Source: Ophiura sarsii (Eukaryota; Echinodermata; Ophiuroidea; Amphilepidida; Ophiuridae). Taken from it: a stretch of 64,000 bases of DNA. The translations under genes and the position numbers were made by a program. Positions 10,501 through 19,557 of this stretch are shown here, piece after piece (position 1 is the stretch's first letter; each line of letters begins with the position of its first letter). The stretch covers positions 21,632,658-21,696,657 of the forward strand of contig CM069457.1 in NCBI GenBank assembly GCA_035610835.1. The letters run 5' to 3'. A model generated the notes under the pieces. It was not told where the DNA came from. It saw nothing but the letters and a program-made list of their open reading frames with translations, and made no database searches.

Positions 10501-11784
10501 GCAGGAAATTTGTGCCCGCATATGCGCTGGGGAGTTAGCTCAGTTGGTAGGGGCACAGACTGGGGTGCGGATGGTCTCGGGATAAAATCCCAGGGGTGCT
10601 CAGTGATTTTTCGGGTTAAACAAATTGTACTTTTTCCCCCTCCCCCCGATACACGCGAAAAAACATAGCCGTGGGAGTTAGGGTTAATACTGCTTTAAAT
10701 TAGCTTAATTTGGTCTCTCTAGACATCTCAGATCCATTTTAAAGCTTACTAATTAGGTAATTTTGACATTTATATTATTTAAAGATTTGTCTTGTTTGAC
10801 CCAGGATTTCTTTCCGGGAACCCTGGAGAAATATTTGCATTGGTCCCAGTTCAATTGTCATTGGTGCTTGTGCAGGGCTGGAACTTCAGATTTTTTTCAA
10901 CTAGCTAGTCTGGCAGGTAACTCATAGCAATACCCGCACAGCAGAAATTCTATCAGACCGTGTAACTCCCTTACACTGCGAGTTTTTGAATTGTTTGCAT
11001 ATTCACCTGCTCGACGCAAAAGTTACCCGCTATGGGCAGGTGGGTGGGTACTATTTCCAGCCCTGTGCTTGTGATGCATAGACGCCTATCGTATAAGTCT
11101 TACATACGAGACTTTTACGATTCATACGTGTGAGCCATACATACTGGTTCTGCAGTGTACACAGTGGCGGCACTACGGGGGGGGGGGGGGGGGGGGGGGT
11201 ATTGACAATAATTGTCCCCTAAAAAAAAAATCAATTTAGTTAAAATTAGAAAAAAATAGACAATTTGAGCATAAAAAGGCATTTTTTTCCGCGCTATGCG
11301 CACATTTTCTTACTAAATTAGGTTAAATTAGACCAAGTATTGACAATTTAAGAATAAAACAGCATAAATTTTGCGGGCAAGGGCACATTTTCATACCAAA
11401 TTAGTTAGTATTAGACCAAATTTGACAATTTATGCGTAAAATGGTACAACAAATGTGCGCTTCATGCCCCCCTAAAAATAAAAATAAAATTCCCCACACA
11501 TTTGCCCCCCCCCCAAATTATGAGGCTGGTGCCACCACTGGCAGTGTAGCCTCAGTATAACTTACTGTATGTGAATCTGCCAAACGTAAAGTCGCCCTCC
11601 GCACACTGCCGACACAGGTTAGTATAAATGCAGATTGGAGATGTTTTCTTGCGATAAAACACTGTAGGGCGCTCTTTATCTCTTGTCCAGGGCGTAACCT
11701 TACCGCGTAACATGTGAGAGGGCTAGGGGGTGTATCAGGTAGCACAATTGTTGCATCATCCTTCTCCGCATCTGGCTGTTGCAT
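7433..11784 (-). CDS. PPC/DUF296-domain protein, stand-alone (three coding exons)
   Basis: Joining 11784-11566, 8845-8741 and 7576-7433 on the minus strand gives a 155-residue protein ending in TGA. Both junctions are GT-AG and phase 0. It reads as one complete PPC (DUF296) domain, about residues 24-140. The N-terminal strand and helix contain CYAVRLRPGQEI, then AFILTCVGSVRRATLRLAD, then EIVSLVGTLSESGG, HLHASLSDEKGQ, IGGHVMG and FTTAEIVIG. These are the conserved blocks of the fold known from bacteria, archaea and plant AHL proteins, where it forms trimers. No AT-hook, signal peptide or membrane segment is visible, so a soluble stand-alone protein is likely; its biochemical role is unknown to me. 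The start Met at 11784 is chosen because the domain begins about 23 residues later. The frame stays open for 17 codons back to the acceptor at 11838, so a further upstream coding exon is possible. Confidence 0.88.
7597..7900. mobile_element. Foldback MITE (TIR about 85-110 bp) in the last intron
   Basis: The left arm (from 7597: ATAAAAACTAGATC, later GGGGAAATTTGGAGGTATGTC) and right arm (GACATACCTTCAAATTTGTC ... GATCTAGTTTATA, ending at 7900) are inverted copies with small gaps. Ends fall in TA-rich sequence, compatible with a Tc1/mariner-type TA target, but the exact boundary is ambiguous. It starts only about 20 bases upstream of the splice acceptor of the last PPC exon. Confidence 0.7.
8058..8145 (-). 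pseudogene. Decayed tandem copy of the middle PPC exon (copy 1)
   Basis: On the minus strand this is a near copy of exon 8741-8845, keeping an acceptor-like TTCAG at 8146-8150 and a donor CAG|GTGAGT at 8058/8057. The frame encodes NEIVSLVGTLSESDG then FHLHASLSDEN and hits a stop (TAG). The cause is a 2-base insertion relative to copy 2, in the place where the functional exon reads DEKGQ. It lacks the first eight codons of the working exon. Not usable as a coding exon. Confidence 0.8.
8174..8259 (-). pseudogene. Tandem copy of the middle PPC exon (copy 2), open but out of phase
   Basis: This 86-base exon-like copy has acceptor-like GTGTTCAG before it and donor CAG|GTGAGTC after it. It encodes NEIVSLVRTLSESDG then CHLHASLSDEKGQ without a stop. 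Its start leaves two extra bases, so it needs an upstream exon of phase 1, while the preceding exon ends in phase 0. Splicing it in would therefore shift the frame unless another acceptor is used. It lies about 116 bp from copy 1. An alternative-exon role is possible but unsupported. Confidence 0.72.
8278..8728. mobile_element. Tc1-type MITE between exon copies, TA target site
   Basis: Terminal inverted repeats of 28 bp match at about 25 positions, both reading CACTCGKCAAAAGAAGTTC inward. TA flanks at 8276-8277 and 8729-8730. The interior also folds back (AAAATAAGCAGA near 8370 against TCTGCTTATTTT near 8628) and has an AT-only tract at 8638-8700. No coding capacity. It sits between copy 2 and the working copy of the duplicated PPC exon. 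Confidence 0.85.
8741..8845 (-). CDS. PPC-domain gene, middle coding exon
   Basis: The 105-base exon encodes 35 residues, from ATG (8845-8843, an internal Met in register with exon 1) to CAG. Acceptor: CATTATTTCAG. Donor: CAG|GTAAGT (8740-8736). It contains NHEIVSLVGTLSESGG and CHLHASLSDEKGQ, the central strands of the PPC fold. Two decayed relatives follow downstream (8174-8259, 8058-8145). It is the only one of the three with both phases compatible with its neighbours. Confidence 0.9.
9499..9625 (+). mobile_element. tRNA-derived SINE fragment (A box only)
   Basis: GTATAGCTCACTCGGTAGAG at about 9503 resembles the D-arm/A-box of a tRNA. The expected T-arm B box is missing. The sequence runs into C/T-rich DNA and ends in GGAGTTAGGGTTAA, shared with the element at 10526-10690. 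I read it as a truncated member of one tRNA-derived SINE family inside the PPC-gene intron. Confidence 0.5.
9834..10038. mobile_element. hAT-like MITE, TIR CAGRGTCAGAARTTCG
   Basis: The ends CAGGGTCAGAAATTCG and the complement of CAGAGTCAGAAGTTCG match at 14 of 16 bases. Near-identical flanking words TATGTAA (left) and TATGGAA (right) suggest a decayed or slightly shifted target duplication. The interior is rich in AGAATCC/GGATTCT, which pair with each other. 205 bp, no coding capacity. Confidence 0.65.
10526..10690 (+). mobile_element. tRNA-derived SINE
   Basis: GGAGTTAGCTCAGTTGGTAG at 10530 is a good tRNA D-arm with A box. GGGATAAAATCCC at about 10579 sits where a T-arm/B box would be, but its loop is degenerate. 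A tail with C/T runs follows and ends in GGGAGTTAGGGTTAA, the same end word as the fragment at 9499-9625. The insert lies in the first intron of the PPC gene. Confidence 0.6.
10873..11065. mobile_element. hAT-type MITE with exact 8-bp target duplication
   Basis: The 193 bp element begins CAGGGCTGGAA and ends TTTCCAGCCCTG, flanked by identical TGCTTGTG (10865-10872 and 11066-11073). Its interior (CTAGTCTGGCAGGTAACTC and GGGCAGGTGGGTGGGTAC) matches the element at 7068-7274, so both belong to one family. It lies in the first intron of the PPC gene. Confidence 0.9.
11160..11540. mobile_element. hAT-type MITE with poly-G run, beside a splice donor
   Basis: The left end contains CAGTGGCGGCAC and the right end is GGTGCCACCACTG. 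Identical 8-mers GCAGTGTA flank it (11152-11159 and 11541-11548); the left end carries two extra bases (CA). A G-run of about 22 lies at 11178-11199 and a C-run near 11505-11514. The interior contains two diverged copies of a unit with TTAGACCAARTNTTGACAATTT, also found at 55440-55575. It ends 20 bases from the donor GTAAG (11565-11561) of the first PPC exon. Confidence 0.85.
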
Positions 11785-11837
11785 CTTGGGTAACGGTGAA
11801 TCTGTGTGATTTGTTGCTAATTGTTCTTGTGTTATAT
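11566..11837 (-). CDS. PPC-domain gene, first recognised coding exon
   Basis: Acceptor CAACATTTTCAG ends at 11838. The exon runs to 11566 with donor ACA|GTAAGT. From Met at 11784 it encodes 73 residues: a polar, acidic leader (AEKDD), then TCYAVRLRPGQEI, a helix, and AFILTCVGSVRRATLRLAD, the N-terminal half of a PPC domain. Bases 11785-11837 are open in the same frame (17 codons) but are treated as 5' UTR. If they are coding, a further exon upstream is required. I could not identify that exon in the DNA above 11.84 kb. Confidence 0.85.
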
Positions 11838-12273
11838 CTGAAAATGTTGGACAACAAAATCATATCAGATGGTGTTGTATACGTTCTTTAACAGGCTATT
11901 GTAAAAGGAAAAGGACATTTTCAATTTGTTTGGTTTGTCAAGCCAAATATATCCACTCGATTTTTATGAATGAGATATCAAAGTACGTAGAAGAAATTTG
12001 CTCATTAAATTTATATCTCAGATTTTTGGTATTGATAATTGATTTTGAATTAGCCAACATCAAAGCACCTGGTCAGGGACTTTTTGTGTTAGGTGTATAC
12101 TGGTACATTGTGTTCCAGTATACTGGAACATTTTATATTATATATGTGCCAGTATCGTTCGATACTGGATCACTAAATTTGCAGTATCGAATGATACTAG
12201 ACGATACTAGTACAGTCCAGAATTTGTGACTAACCGTCCACTTTTTCCAGCAATTCTCTTCAACACATTTAGG
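11838..12273. other. Non-coding; cluster of short palindromes
   Basis: No exon recognised. TGTTCCAGTATACTGGAACA (12111-12130) is a perfect 20-base palindrome. CCAGTATCG TT CGATACTGG (12149-12168) is a hairpin with 9-base arms. GATACTAG words repeat at 12190-12212. Confidence 0.6.
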
Positions 12274-12753
12274 AAGTGGCATAGCTAGGTCTATCATATT
12301 GGGGGGGGGGGGGGGGAAATAAATAAAAGTGAACCAACATAACTTCGTGAAATAGCAAGCGGTGGATGGGCAGTGCAATGCAATGAGGTACGCAGGATTT
12401 TGAAGCCAGAGCGGAGACAATTGCCAATTCGCCACATAATATGCCATAATTATATAGGTCTTAACTGACTATAAAACAAATGTAAGTGTAGCGCACACAA
12501 ATTTGCTACTTTACACAAATCTGGCAATGATTGCGTGATTGAGGTACATTTTGGCTTTAAACAAATTGCTAAAAACTTGACATTAACTTTTGGGAACACA
12601 TGCACACCAACAATTGCTACCTTTGTACAAATGTGGCCGTCAAAATTCCATAATACCAAAATTTTCCTTGTCAAATGAACCAACAATAACCGACAGGCAA
12701 AATAATGAGGGAAGGGCCAATCCCCCTACTGCCCCCCTCTGGCTATGCCACTG
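12274..12753. mobile_element. hAT-like MITE of the poly-G family
   Basis: The left end AGTGGCATAGCTAGG and right end GGCTATGCCACTG are inverted. A G-run of about 17 follows the left end by 25 bases, and C-runs precede the right end. The interior shares AGTGAACCAAC, GAGGTACATTTTGGCTTTAAAC and GTCAAATGAACCAAC-like words with the elements at 16624-16972 and 21881-22233. No clean 8-bp target duplication remains. Confidence 0.75.
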
Positions 12754-12983
12754 TCCGGCCTACAAAGACATCTTCATGGTAGTTGTGGCTGTCTGATTGG
12801 ATCAACAAACACAAAGATCATTTAGGAAATTGGACGAATGGGAAATTTTTCTAGACTGGCAATGGGCGCACTTCACATCAGCATTCATGGTTGTGCTATA
12901 CCTAAGCTCAAACTCACAGCACTGATTGGTTATCAAAATTTCATTGAATTCATGTATGATGAGCTGATAACAAGTATGCACAC

Positions 12984-13067
12984 ATATCGTCGCTGTTCTG
13001 ACATACCGGCACATCACAACAGAAATAAGTAAAGAGATGTGCCGGTATGTCAGAACAGCGACGATAT
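12984..13067. repeat. Perfect 32-bp inverted repeat (strong hairpin)
   Basis: Bases 12984-13015 and 13036-13067 are exact reverse complements with a 20-base loop. The arm begins ATATCGTCGCTGTTCTGACA and ends CCGGCACATC. Perfect identity over 32 bases implies recent origin or conversion. No coding frame uses it. It may be the core of a very short foldback element. Confidence 0.9.
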
Positions 13068-13138
13068 ATTTAACTATGGCCAGCCAGGAGGATATGTGAC
13101 GTTTGTCCATTGGACCAACTTGCATCTAGTTTGGCATA

Positions 13139-13620
13139 CCGGGTGCGGGTGGTTCAAAAAAAGTTGACCCAAGTTCAAGGGTGTATCCTTGGTGTAAGAT
13201 ATTTCATGTATTTATAAGTTAGACTAGTGTCCAGACCTATTACGGATTAAAGCTGTATAATCCTTTAATCCCTCAATAGAGGATTTGGTGCTAGGTTAGT
13301 TTCGTGCTGTCTTACACCAAGGATAAACCAGTTCAGGGTTATCTCTCAACCTCATTTATAGTTTCAGATAATTTGTGTTTACTTAGTCTTGATCAGCAGT
13401 AAGTTTTGAAATTATCCTCAAAATATGGACAAGACAGTTTTGTGTATGCTTTCTGTAATGAATCAATCTGAAAAACCAAACAAGCTAAATATACCATTTT
13501 TTGAGGATAATTTTAAAACTTACTGCTGATCAAGACTAAATAGAAACAAATTCTCTGAAATTATAAATGTGGTCAAAAAGTCACCTTGAACTTGGGTCAA
13601 CTTGTTTTTTAACCACCCGG
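13139..13620. mobile_element. TA-flanked MITE with nested inverted repeats
   Basis: Outer arms: CCGGGTG..GTGGTTCAAAAAAA then GTTGACCCAAGTTCAAGG on the left (13139-13180); the complement on the right (13584-13620). TA flanks at 13137-13138 and 13621-13622. Inside are two more inverted pairs: ATCCTTGGTGTAAG/CTTACACCAAGGAT (about 13185 and 13312), and a long pair starting TTAGTCTTGATCAGCAGTAA with its complement (about 13384-13430 and 13494-13541). A 6-base duplication (CGGGTG) disrupts the left end. Confidence 0.75.
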
Positions 13621-13622
13621 TA

Positions 13623-14019
13623 CAGTTACCTACCCTTTCTATTGAAACTCTTTTTAAAGTGCTGTGAACACACCCGGACGTGTGACTTCTTGAGCAATTC
13701 TGTATCTACGTCCACTTCAACTTTGAGGTTTTGCAACCATGCAGCACGTCTGAAATTGTATAAGTGTACAATTAATTTTAATTAACTATACATAAACAAA
13801 CCCTAAGGTGGGTAATAACTTTCTTAAACAATAGAGAGTTATCTGTAACCGTTTTAATCTATGTTGACCAATCTCTCATCTCATCTCATCTAAAAGAGTT
13901 GAAGAGAGGTTGAAGGAGGGTGGTTGAGTATGTTTTGTCACCTAAGGTAGTCCCAGCTACACAAGACAATACTGTCTTTAATTATTGTGTTATGTCATCC
14001 TTTACATCACATTCTTATC
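13623..14019. other. Non-coding, nothing recognised
   Basis: No exon, RNA gene or repeat end recognised between the TA-flanked MITE and the mariner-type element. Confidence 0.5.
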
Positions 14020-14021
14020 TA

Positions 14022-16177
14022 CAGGGTGTCCCAAAAGTCTATGCACGTTTTTGAAGAGTCATATCTCATAACATATAAATCATATGGTATAAATTTAACC
14101 ATATTTTGATAGACGAGATTTGGGAAATTAATTTGATACCAAACACAACCCTATTGGTGAACCCACAACATTATAAAACTGGTTGAAAGTCATTGGCCGT
14201 GCCAGACCAACCCATACCAAGTACACAAATTGTTGCTAAAATCAGGTGCGCATAAATTAACGGTATGAAAGCAACGTAGTCACAGTTCACTGCTTACCTT
14301 GCGACATTAATGTTATTTAATACCAAACTCCGTCACTCACAACATATATAAGCGTAGTAGACAACATTGCACAGCAAAAGTCTTCATTCAAGATGGTTTA
14401 CAGCATAGATAAGCGAATACAAATTGTATGGTTCTACGCTGAAACACATTCAGTTCAACCTACTCAACAAAAGTTCAGAAAACATTTCAAAGTGAAACGC
14501 GCACCAGGAAGAATATCCATTCTGAAGTTGGTGGATACATTTTTGAACACAGGAACATATTCTAAATGGGTAAAACAACCTTCGATGAGGCCTTCAAGCA
14601 GCATTAAAATAATCCGCTAAGTTTAAATTTTAACATGTTTGACAGCTGTGTGATGTGTGTGTTCACTTTTCTGTACGTTATTCAATTGTTTAGGTCTGTG
14701 ATTTTGCATTAGCACACGTCTCTGTATACATGGAAAACATTTAAATTATATTTCACTATAGAAACGAAAATTATGTGTGATATAGTTTGTTATTATAATG
14801 ATATCACTGTAATGTAAAATTTTAAATATTACAATTGACGGATCACTTTCCGTGTAACCAACTCTACCCTCTATCTCAATAGGTATGGATTTATGAACTT
14901 TATTCCTCCGAAGTATAAAATTACATTTTTGCAGTAATACTTTTTGACGGGGGAGATTAGCGACCCCGTCATTTGAAACGACGTTTCTAAGTCGTAACCT
15001 TTTCACAAACCCCTAAAATTCGCGGCATTTGCTAATATTAATAACTTGCATTAATCATCTTCTGAAGCGATTTTGTTGTAAAATGTAATTGATATTGTTA
15101 TAATATGAAGGTAAGAGGACACAGTAAGTTATTTCAGCTATTTGGATGCCATTTAGTAATATACTAAGCTATTTGGATGCTATTTTGTATTATATTATAT
15201 GATTTAGTAATATACTGAGTCACTGAGTCCACGGCCTCTTTGTTCCGTGTTGCCTTGGTCTCGCAATTAGCCCAATGATTATGGCGAACCCTAGGCTACA
15301 TCCCCCAGTCATCAATATTACCGTACGGACGCTAAAGCTGTACAAATATCGGAGCCTGCAAGATAGCGACATAAGAGGGCGGCTGAGAGGTGTGAACCCT
15401 TCAATATGATTAGCCCAATGATATGGCAACAACCCCTCGACCTTTGCCATGCGACACGAAAACAAGACTAGAAGTGACGTCATGATTATTACTTCTCCGA
15501 GATGCGCAGAACTCCGCCATTTTGTACACATTTTAAACCGACAGAAAAATTCTGCGCAAGTACGTGTAAACCAATGGGATTTTTAACTCTGGACGAAAGT
15601 GAAAATGAACCGCCGATATTTCAAGATTTACCATACTTTGTTTTAGTTATTTGAAGATGACACTCAATCTTTAGGTTTGGCTTTGATGGTACGTGATCAG
15701 AGATCAAGTAGGGAATCTTTTGGCGTAGCACTTTTTGCTACATATTTGTGCATTAGTGTTCAAAAGTGTGTCGTATTTCGTGATGCTACATTGGTTAAAT
15801 CGAACGCTGCGTGGTGGTATGCACTATGCAGGTTATTACGGGGCTTGGGCTCTACTGTGGGTTGGGTTTGGGAATTCACGGAGAGTGAGACTTACGGGAT
15901 ACGGGTACCCGTGACACGCACGTATAGAATGACCCGTGTCACGTAAGAGAAAAAGCACGGGATAATTCAACAGTCTTCTATCTCCCCCGTCCAGTTTTTT
16001 TTAAATACCTTGTTTTACTTCAAGGGTGGCATTACAAACAGATGTTACTCCGATGTTTGGTATCAAAATTATTTCCCACATCTCCTCTTTCTAAATATGT
16101 ATTCATATTTTCAATACGACTTATATTTTGTGAAATACAAAGCTTCAAAGTCGTGCATAGACTTTTGGGACACCCTG
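14022..16177 (+). mobile_element. Mariner-type (IS630-Tc1-mariner) element, degenerate, 2.16 kb
   Basis: Both ends share a perfect 26-base inverted repeat beginning CAGGGTGTCCCAAAAGTCTA. Weaker similarity extends to about 125 bases (GGGAAATWATTTTGATACCAAACA in both arms). TA dinucleotides flank at 14020-14021 and 16178-16179. This terminus is typical of invertebrate mariner-type elements. A truncated transposase N-terminus lies at 14393-14620. From 14630 to 16000 I recognise no transposase catalytic domain; short direct repeats (CTATTTGGATGC; TTAGCCCAATGAT) suggest a replaced or expanded centre. Confidence 0.88.
14393..14620 (+). pseudogene. Truncated transposase, N-terminal helix-turn-helix (DUF4817-like)
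   Basis: The 75-codon frame begins MVYSIDKRIQIVWFYAETHS and continues with QKFRKHFKVKRAPGR and ILKLVDTFLNTGTYSK. This is the DNA-binding N-terminus seen in mariner-type transposases (DUF4817 family: KR.QIV..YAETHS, then Q..FR..F, then V..F..TG). It stops at 14620. The expected DDE/D catalytic region (a further 250-300 residues) is absent from the element, so it cannot encode an active transposase. Position and strand agree with the TIRs at 14022 and 16177. Confidence 0.75.
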
Positions 16178-16179
16178 TA

Positions 16180-16615
16180 CCTCTTCTGTAAATTTAGTGG
16201 GGATATAGGCCTATCATAGTTTGTATAGAATTTACCAAGCCCATTTCTGCAGTTATGTATCTATACCTGTGAAATGGAGCCGGCAAAGACCGAATCATAC
16301 TGCATCAAGACAATGCAAGTCCTCACAAAGCTTGCCTCACCCAGTGACTTTAGTATTTAGCTTGATGAAAATGGTATTTGTTTGATGGAACATGTTGGGT
16401 TGGGTCACATATTGTTTACATATCTACTGATATTTGCTTACTAACCTTGCTGGATCTTTAGGGAACTTGTGAAATTGGATATAGTTCAATTGTAAATCCT
16501 CTCTGGTTCCGCAGATTAGGCACTTCCTATAGTTTCTGCAATTTCTTGATCTTGAAGTCATTGCACTGTGAAATAAGAAATTTAAATACTGTGAACTCTG
16601 CTGATCAGAGCTGCG
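16180..16615. other. Non-coding, nothing recognised
   Basis: No exon or repeat end recognised between the mariner-type element and the next hAT MITE. Confidence 0.5.
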
Positions 16616-16623
16616 TATCAAAA

Positions 16624-16972
16624 CGGTGGCGTATCCTGAGGGGGGGGGGGGGGGCAATGAGCAGGCGATCGCCCCCTTCCAATATTGACTGTCGCGTCAG
16701 TTGAGATTGGCACTGTCGATTCATTTGACAAGCGGAACCAAGGAATTTTGAAGCTCACAAGTACACAGATGGACAAATTTCGCGCGCTATAATATTTTTG
16801 GTAGAAGCTTGTTTAAAGCCGAAATGTATATCAATCATAGCAAAAATATGTGTAAAATCAGAAATGTTCGTGCGCATACATGTAGCGCAGATTTGTTTTG
16901 TCAGAAAAATTGTGTCGGTTCACTTTCATTTCTTGCCCCCCTTAATAAAAAACCTAGCTACGCATGGAACTG
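16624..16972 (-). mobile_element. hAT-type poly-G MITE with exact 8-bp target duplication
   Basis: The left end is CGGTGGCGTATCC followed by a G-run of 16 (16639-16654). The right end is AACCTAGCTACGCATGGAACTG. Identical TATCAAAA flanks (16616-16623 and 16973-16980). The interior matches the reverse complement of 21881-22233 (CAATATTGAC, TCATTTGAC, AGTACACAGATG, TTCGCGCGC, AAGCTTGTTTAAAG). 349 bp, no coding capacity. Confidence 0.88.
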
Positions 16973-16980
16973 TATCAAAA

Positions 16981-17822
16981 TAGCGTGTTAGCTCAAATAT
17001 AGAGGTCGTGCTACAAATTAAACTGAATGGTGAGTATCGATTGGCCATCAAGTATGTAATGTCGTAGCAGGCCTGGATCGCTGCACATGAATGGTATGAA
17101 TGGGCGCTTCTTATCCCTTTAGGTAATAGTAGGCATAGCACACATACAATTTAAATAATTGAGACATGTACAAAATTGGCATGAGAAGAATTCACTGCAC
17201 AAAGTAGTGCTTTTCAGACCGGCAATTTTTTCCGCTTTATGACGCGTATGACGTAGACAGCTGTCAAATTGTACAATTGAATTTACGGTAGGTTAATAAC
17301 TTTGACCTATATAGTAATGTGGCTGTCAACACTGCAGCTATTAGTTTGTAGGTAGGTTTGTCTGACCTCAGAACTGTAAGGTCAAGTGTGTGGTGGTATA
17401 TATATGTGGGACCTAAATAGTATGACTGAGTGTTCGTAGTGCATTTTAATAGCGAAACTTCAACCGGCTGGTACACTACTTTTGGAAATATTACTGGCTT
17501 CATATATTTATAGCTAGCACTTTTCTGAGCTATTTATGAGCATCTGTAACTAATTGTTAAAATAGCTTTTATAAAAAAAGGAGATTCAGTAGATTCAGTA
17601 ACGTGTCCAAAAGAGGGTGGGCGGTGTGGGGGGGGGGGGGGGGGGGGGACACGGCTCTGCTATCATTCGGTTGAAACAGCATACATTCGGTTAAATAGCT
17701 CCCCAAGGCATTTTGTGAAGCAATTTATTTTTTCCACGCAAATCAGTGTTTCTAGGTATGATTTCAATTTTACTCAAATTGATTACAATCAAATATCATT
17801 CATGACATTCATTTATTTACCA
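16981..17822. other. Non-coding; G-run
   Basis: No gene recognised. A G-run of about 20 lies at 17629-17648, without the flanking TIRs seen at the other G-runs. Confidence 0.5.
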
Positions 17823-18135
17823 TGACCCAAAAAAAAATGTTTGGTTGCCCTCTAAAGAGAAAAAAATTGTGGGTCGGTCGGTAAGTAGGTAGGATTTTAT
17901 TCTTCTTTTTTTCCTATACCGGGCTTCGACAAAAAGTGCAATTTATACATGGAATGTATAAACACAATATTTTTGAATTACATTTGATAAATTGGACTTC
18001 AAAACATTTCAGAGAATTTATTTCTACATCTTTGGGACAAAATATGTCAAAAATTATGAAATTTAAAAAAACCCACAAAAACAAACGCGATTGTTGGTCG
18101 CGGAAGGCAACCAAACACCTTTTTGAACTTGGCCT
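17823..18135. repeat. Element with imperfect inverted ends
   Basis: AAAAAAATGTTTGGTTGCC near 17829 is answered by GGCAACCAAACACCTTTTT near 18104. The spacing suggests a MITE-like element of about 310 bp. No target duplication identified. The 70- and 82-codon frames across it are not supported. Confidence 0.45.
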
Positions 18136-19557
18136 ATGGTTTATATAGCTACTATAGTACATTCATCATAAGATGGAACATGACCTTTTTATTAAATTAT
18201 TGGTGTTGTAGAGGTTTCATGTTTAAATTTATACTGAACAGAATATTTAGATCTGAAAATTGTCCATTTACCAAGGTATGGTTTGACATTGTGGATTAAG
18301 TTTTGCATTGCAAAAGGTACAAGACATGTTCCATCTCACACTGAAATCACCATAGTATAGAGAGATTCAAAAGGCAAGCATATCTCAAGTACTTTAAAAA
18401 GGTGTAATTTTCGTGCGGTTAAATAAATGTTCGCGCTTTGCCAATTTTTTAATCATTTGGCTTGTTTTTATATTCCCGATTTGAAAGTTCCTTTTTATAT
18501 TCAATGACTACACACAAAGGAAATATTGTCAAGCATTTTTATTTTCGCAGTAGCTGCTTGAAGCGTGAAAAATAATCTAGTGCGAAAATATCCACATTTA
18601 CAATAACATGCTGGCATTAACTTTTAGAAATGACTGATTACTGTAATTATTATTGTCAGTGATATCATACCTTTACTGTCTATTTGATTGCATTATATTT
18701 AACTTTTCAAATAAGGTTGAAACTATAAAACTTATATTCATTTTGTACCATATCCACATTTAATAAGTGTGTGCATAGATTGTAGTGTGTGCCATCTCTT
18801 ATGTGTAGGGAAAATTTGGTTTTACTGGGTCATATGCAGGTTAATTGAGTAGCTAACCATGGTCAGCGATAGAGTCAATTTTGACCTCTGCCCTGTGCTG
18901 TCACTTTCACTCACTATTACAGCCTTTATGAGTAATTGATGTGCCAAAATGGGATAGATAGATTGAAATGAAAAAGTCACTACTTTGTGCATTGGATTCT
19001 TGGCATGGGTGTCAAATGAAAGATTGTAATGTAAGAATTATTTTCCAAAAAGAATTATGACTATCGGTCAGTGCGTTCTTGTGTTACAGTATTTTGAAAT
19101 ACTCCCAAAATGGCCGAAAACCTGCCAAAACAGTAACAATGCCCAAAAATCTAATTTTTCAGGAGTTAGAGAGCTCAATTAGTTAATAATGTCATATTCA
19201 AAACACCATTTACACATATTTCTTAACAATTGAATATCTATATACCATGTTAAATTAAAAAATATGGTAAAATTGTATTGCATTAAGCTAAAATAACCTA
19301 GTGAAATTGGTCATTTTAACCAGTTTCACTGACCACAATCAAAAATGACTAAGTCCAGCTAATTTAATATGCTTAAATGTTATAAATCCAGATATGAATG
19401 GTGTAGTGCAATTAAACTTGATATACTGGCTAACTGTATGATACCCAATCTTTTAAACTATAATTTAGTTTCATAAGCTCATTAAATATGCAAATTAGCT
19501 AATTATCTATTCAAGTCATTAATATGCAAATGAGCAATGTCCGACAATTTTTAGGTA
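18136..19557. other. Non-coding, nothing recognised
   Basis: AT-rich sequence with no supported exon, RNA gene or element end. Confidence 0.5.

Larger units (their letters stand above)
9761..11157. mobile_element. Old TIR DNA element holding nested insertions
   Basis: CACTGCAATTCAAGTATGTC at 9761 matches the complement of the segment ending CTGCAGTG at 11157 (about 25 of 31 bases). Similarity then continues patchily through CATACG/CGTATG blocks. Two hAT MITEs and a tRNA-SINE sit inside, so this would be the oldest layer. No target duplication or transposase seen; the pairing could be coincidental decay of a repeat. Confidence 0.45.

Noticed and set aside
15220..15946. Minus 103-codon and plus 89-codon frames inside the mariner-type element
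   Set aside because: No transposase or other domain; opposite frames without start or splice context.
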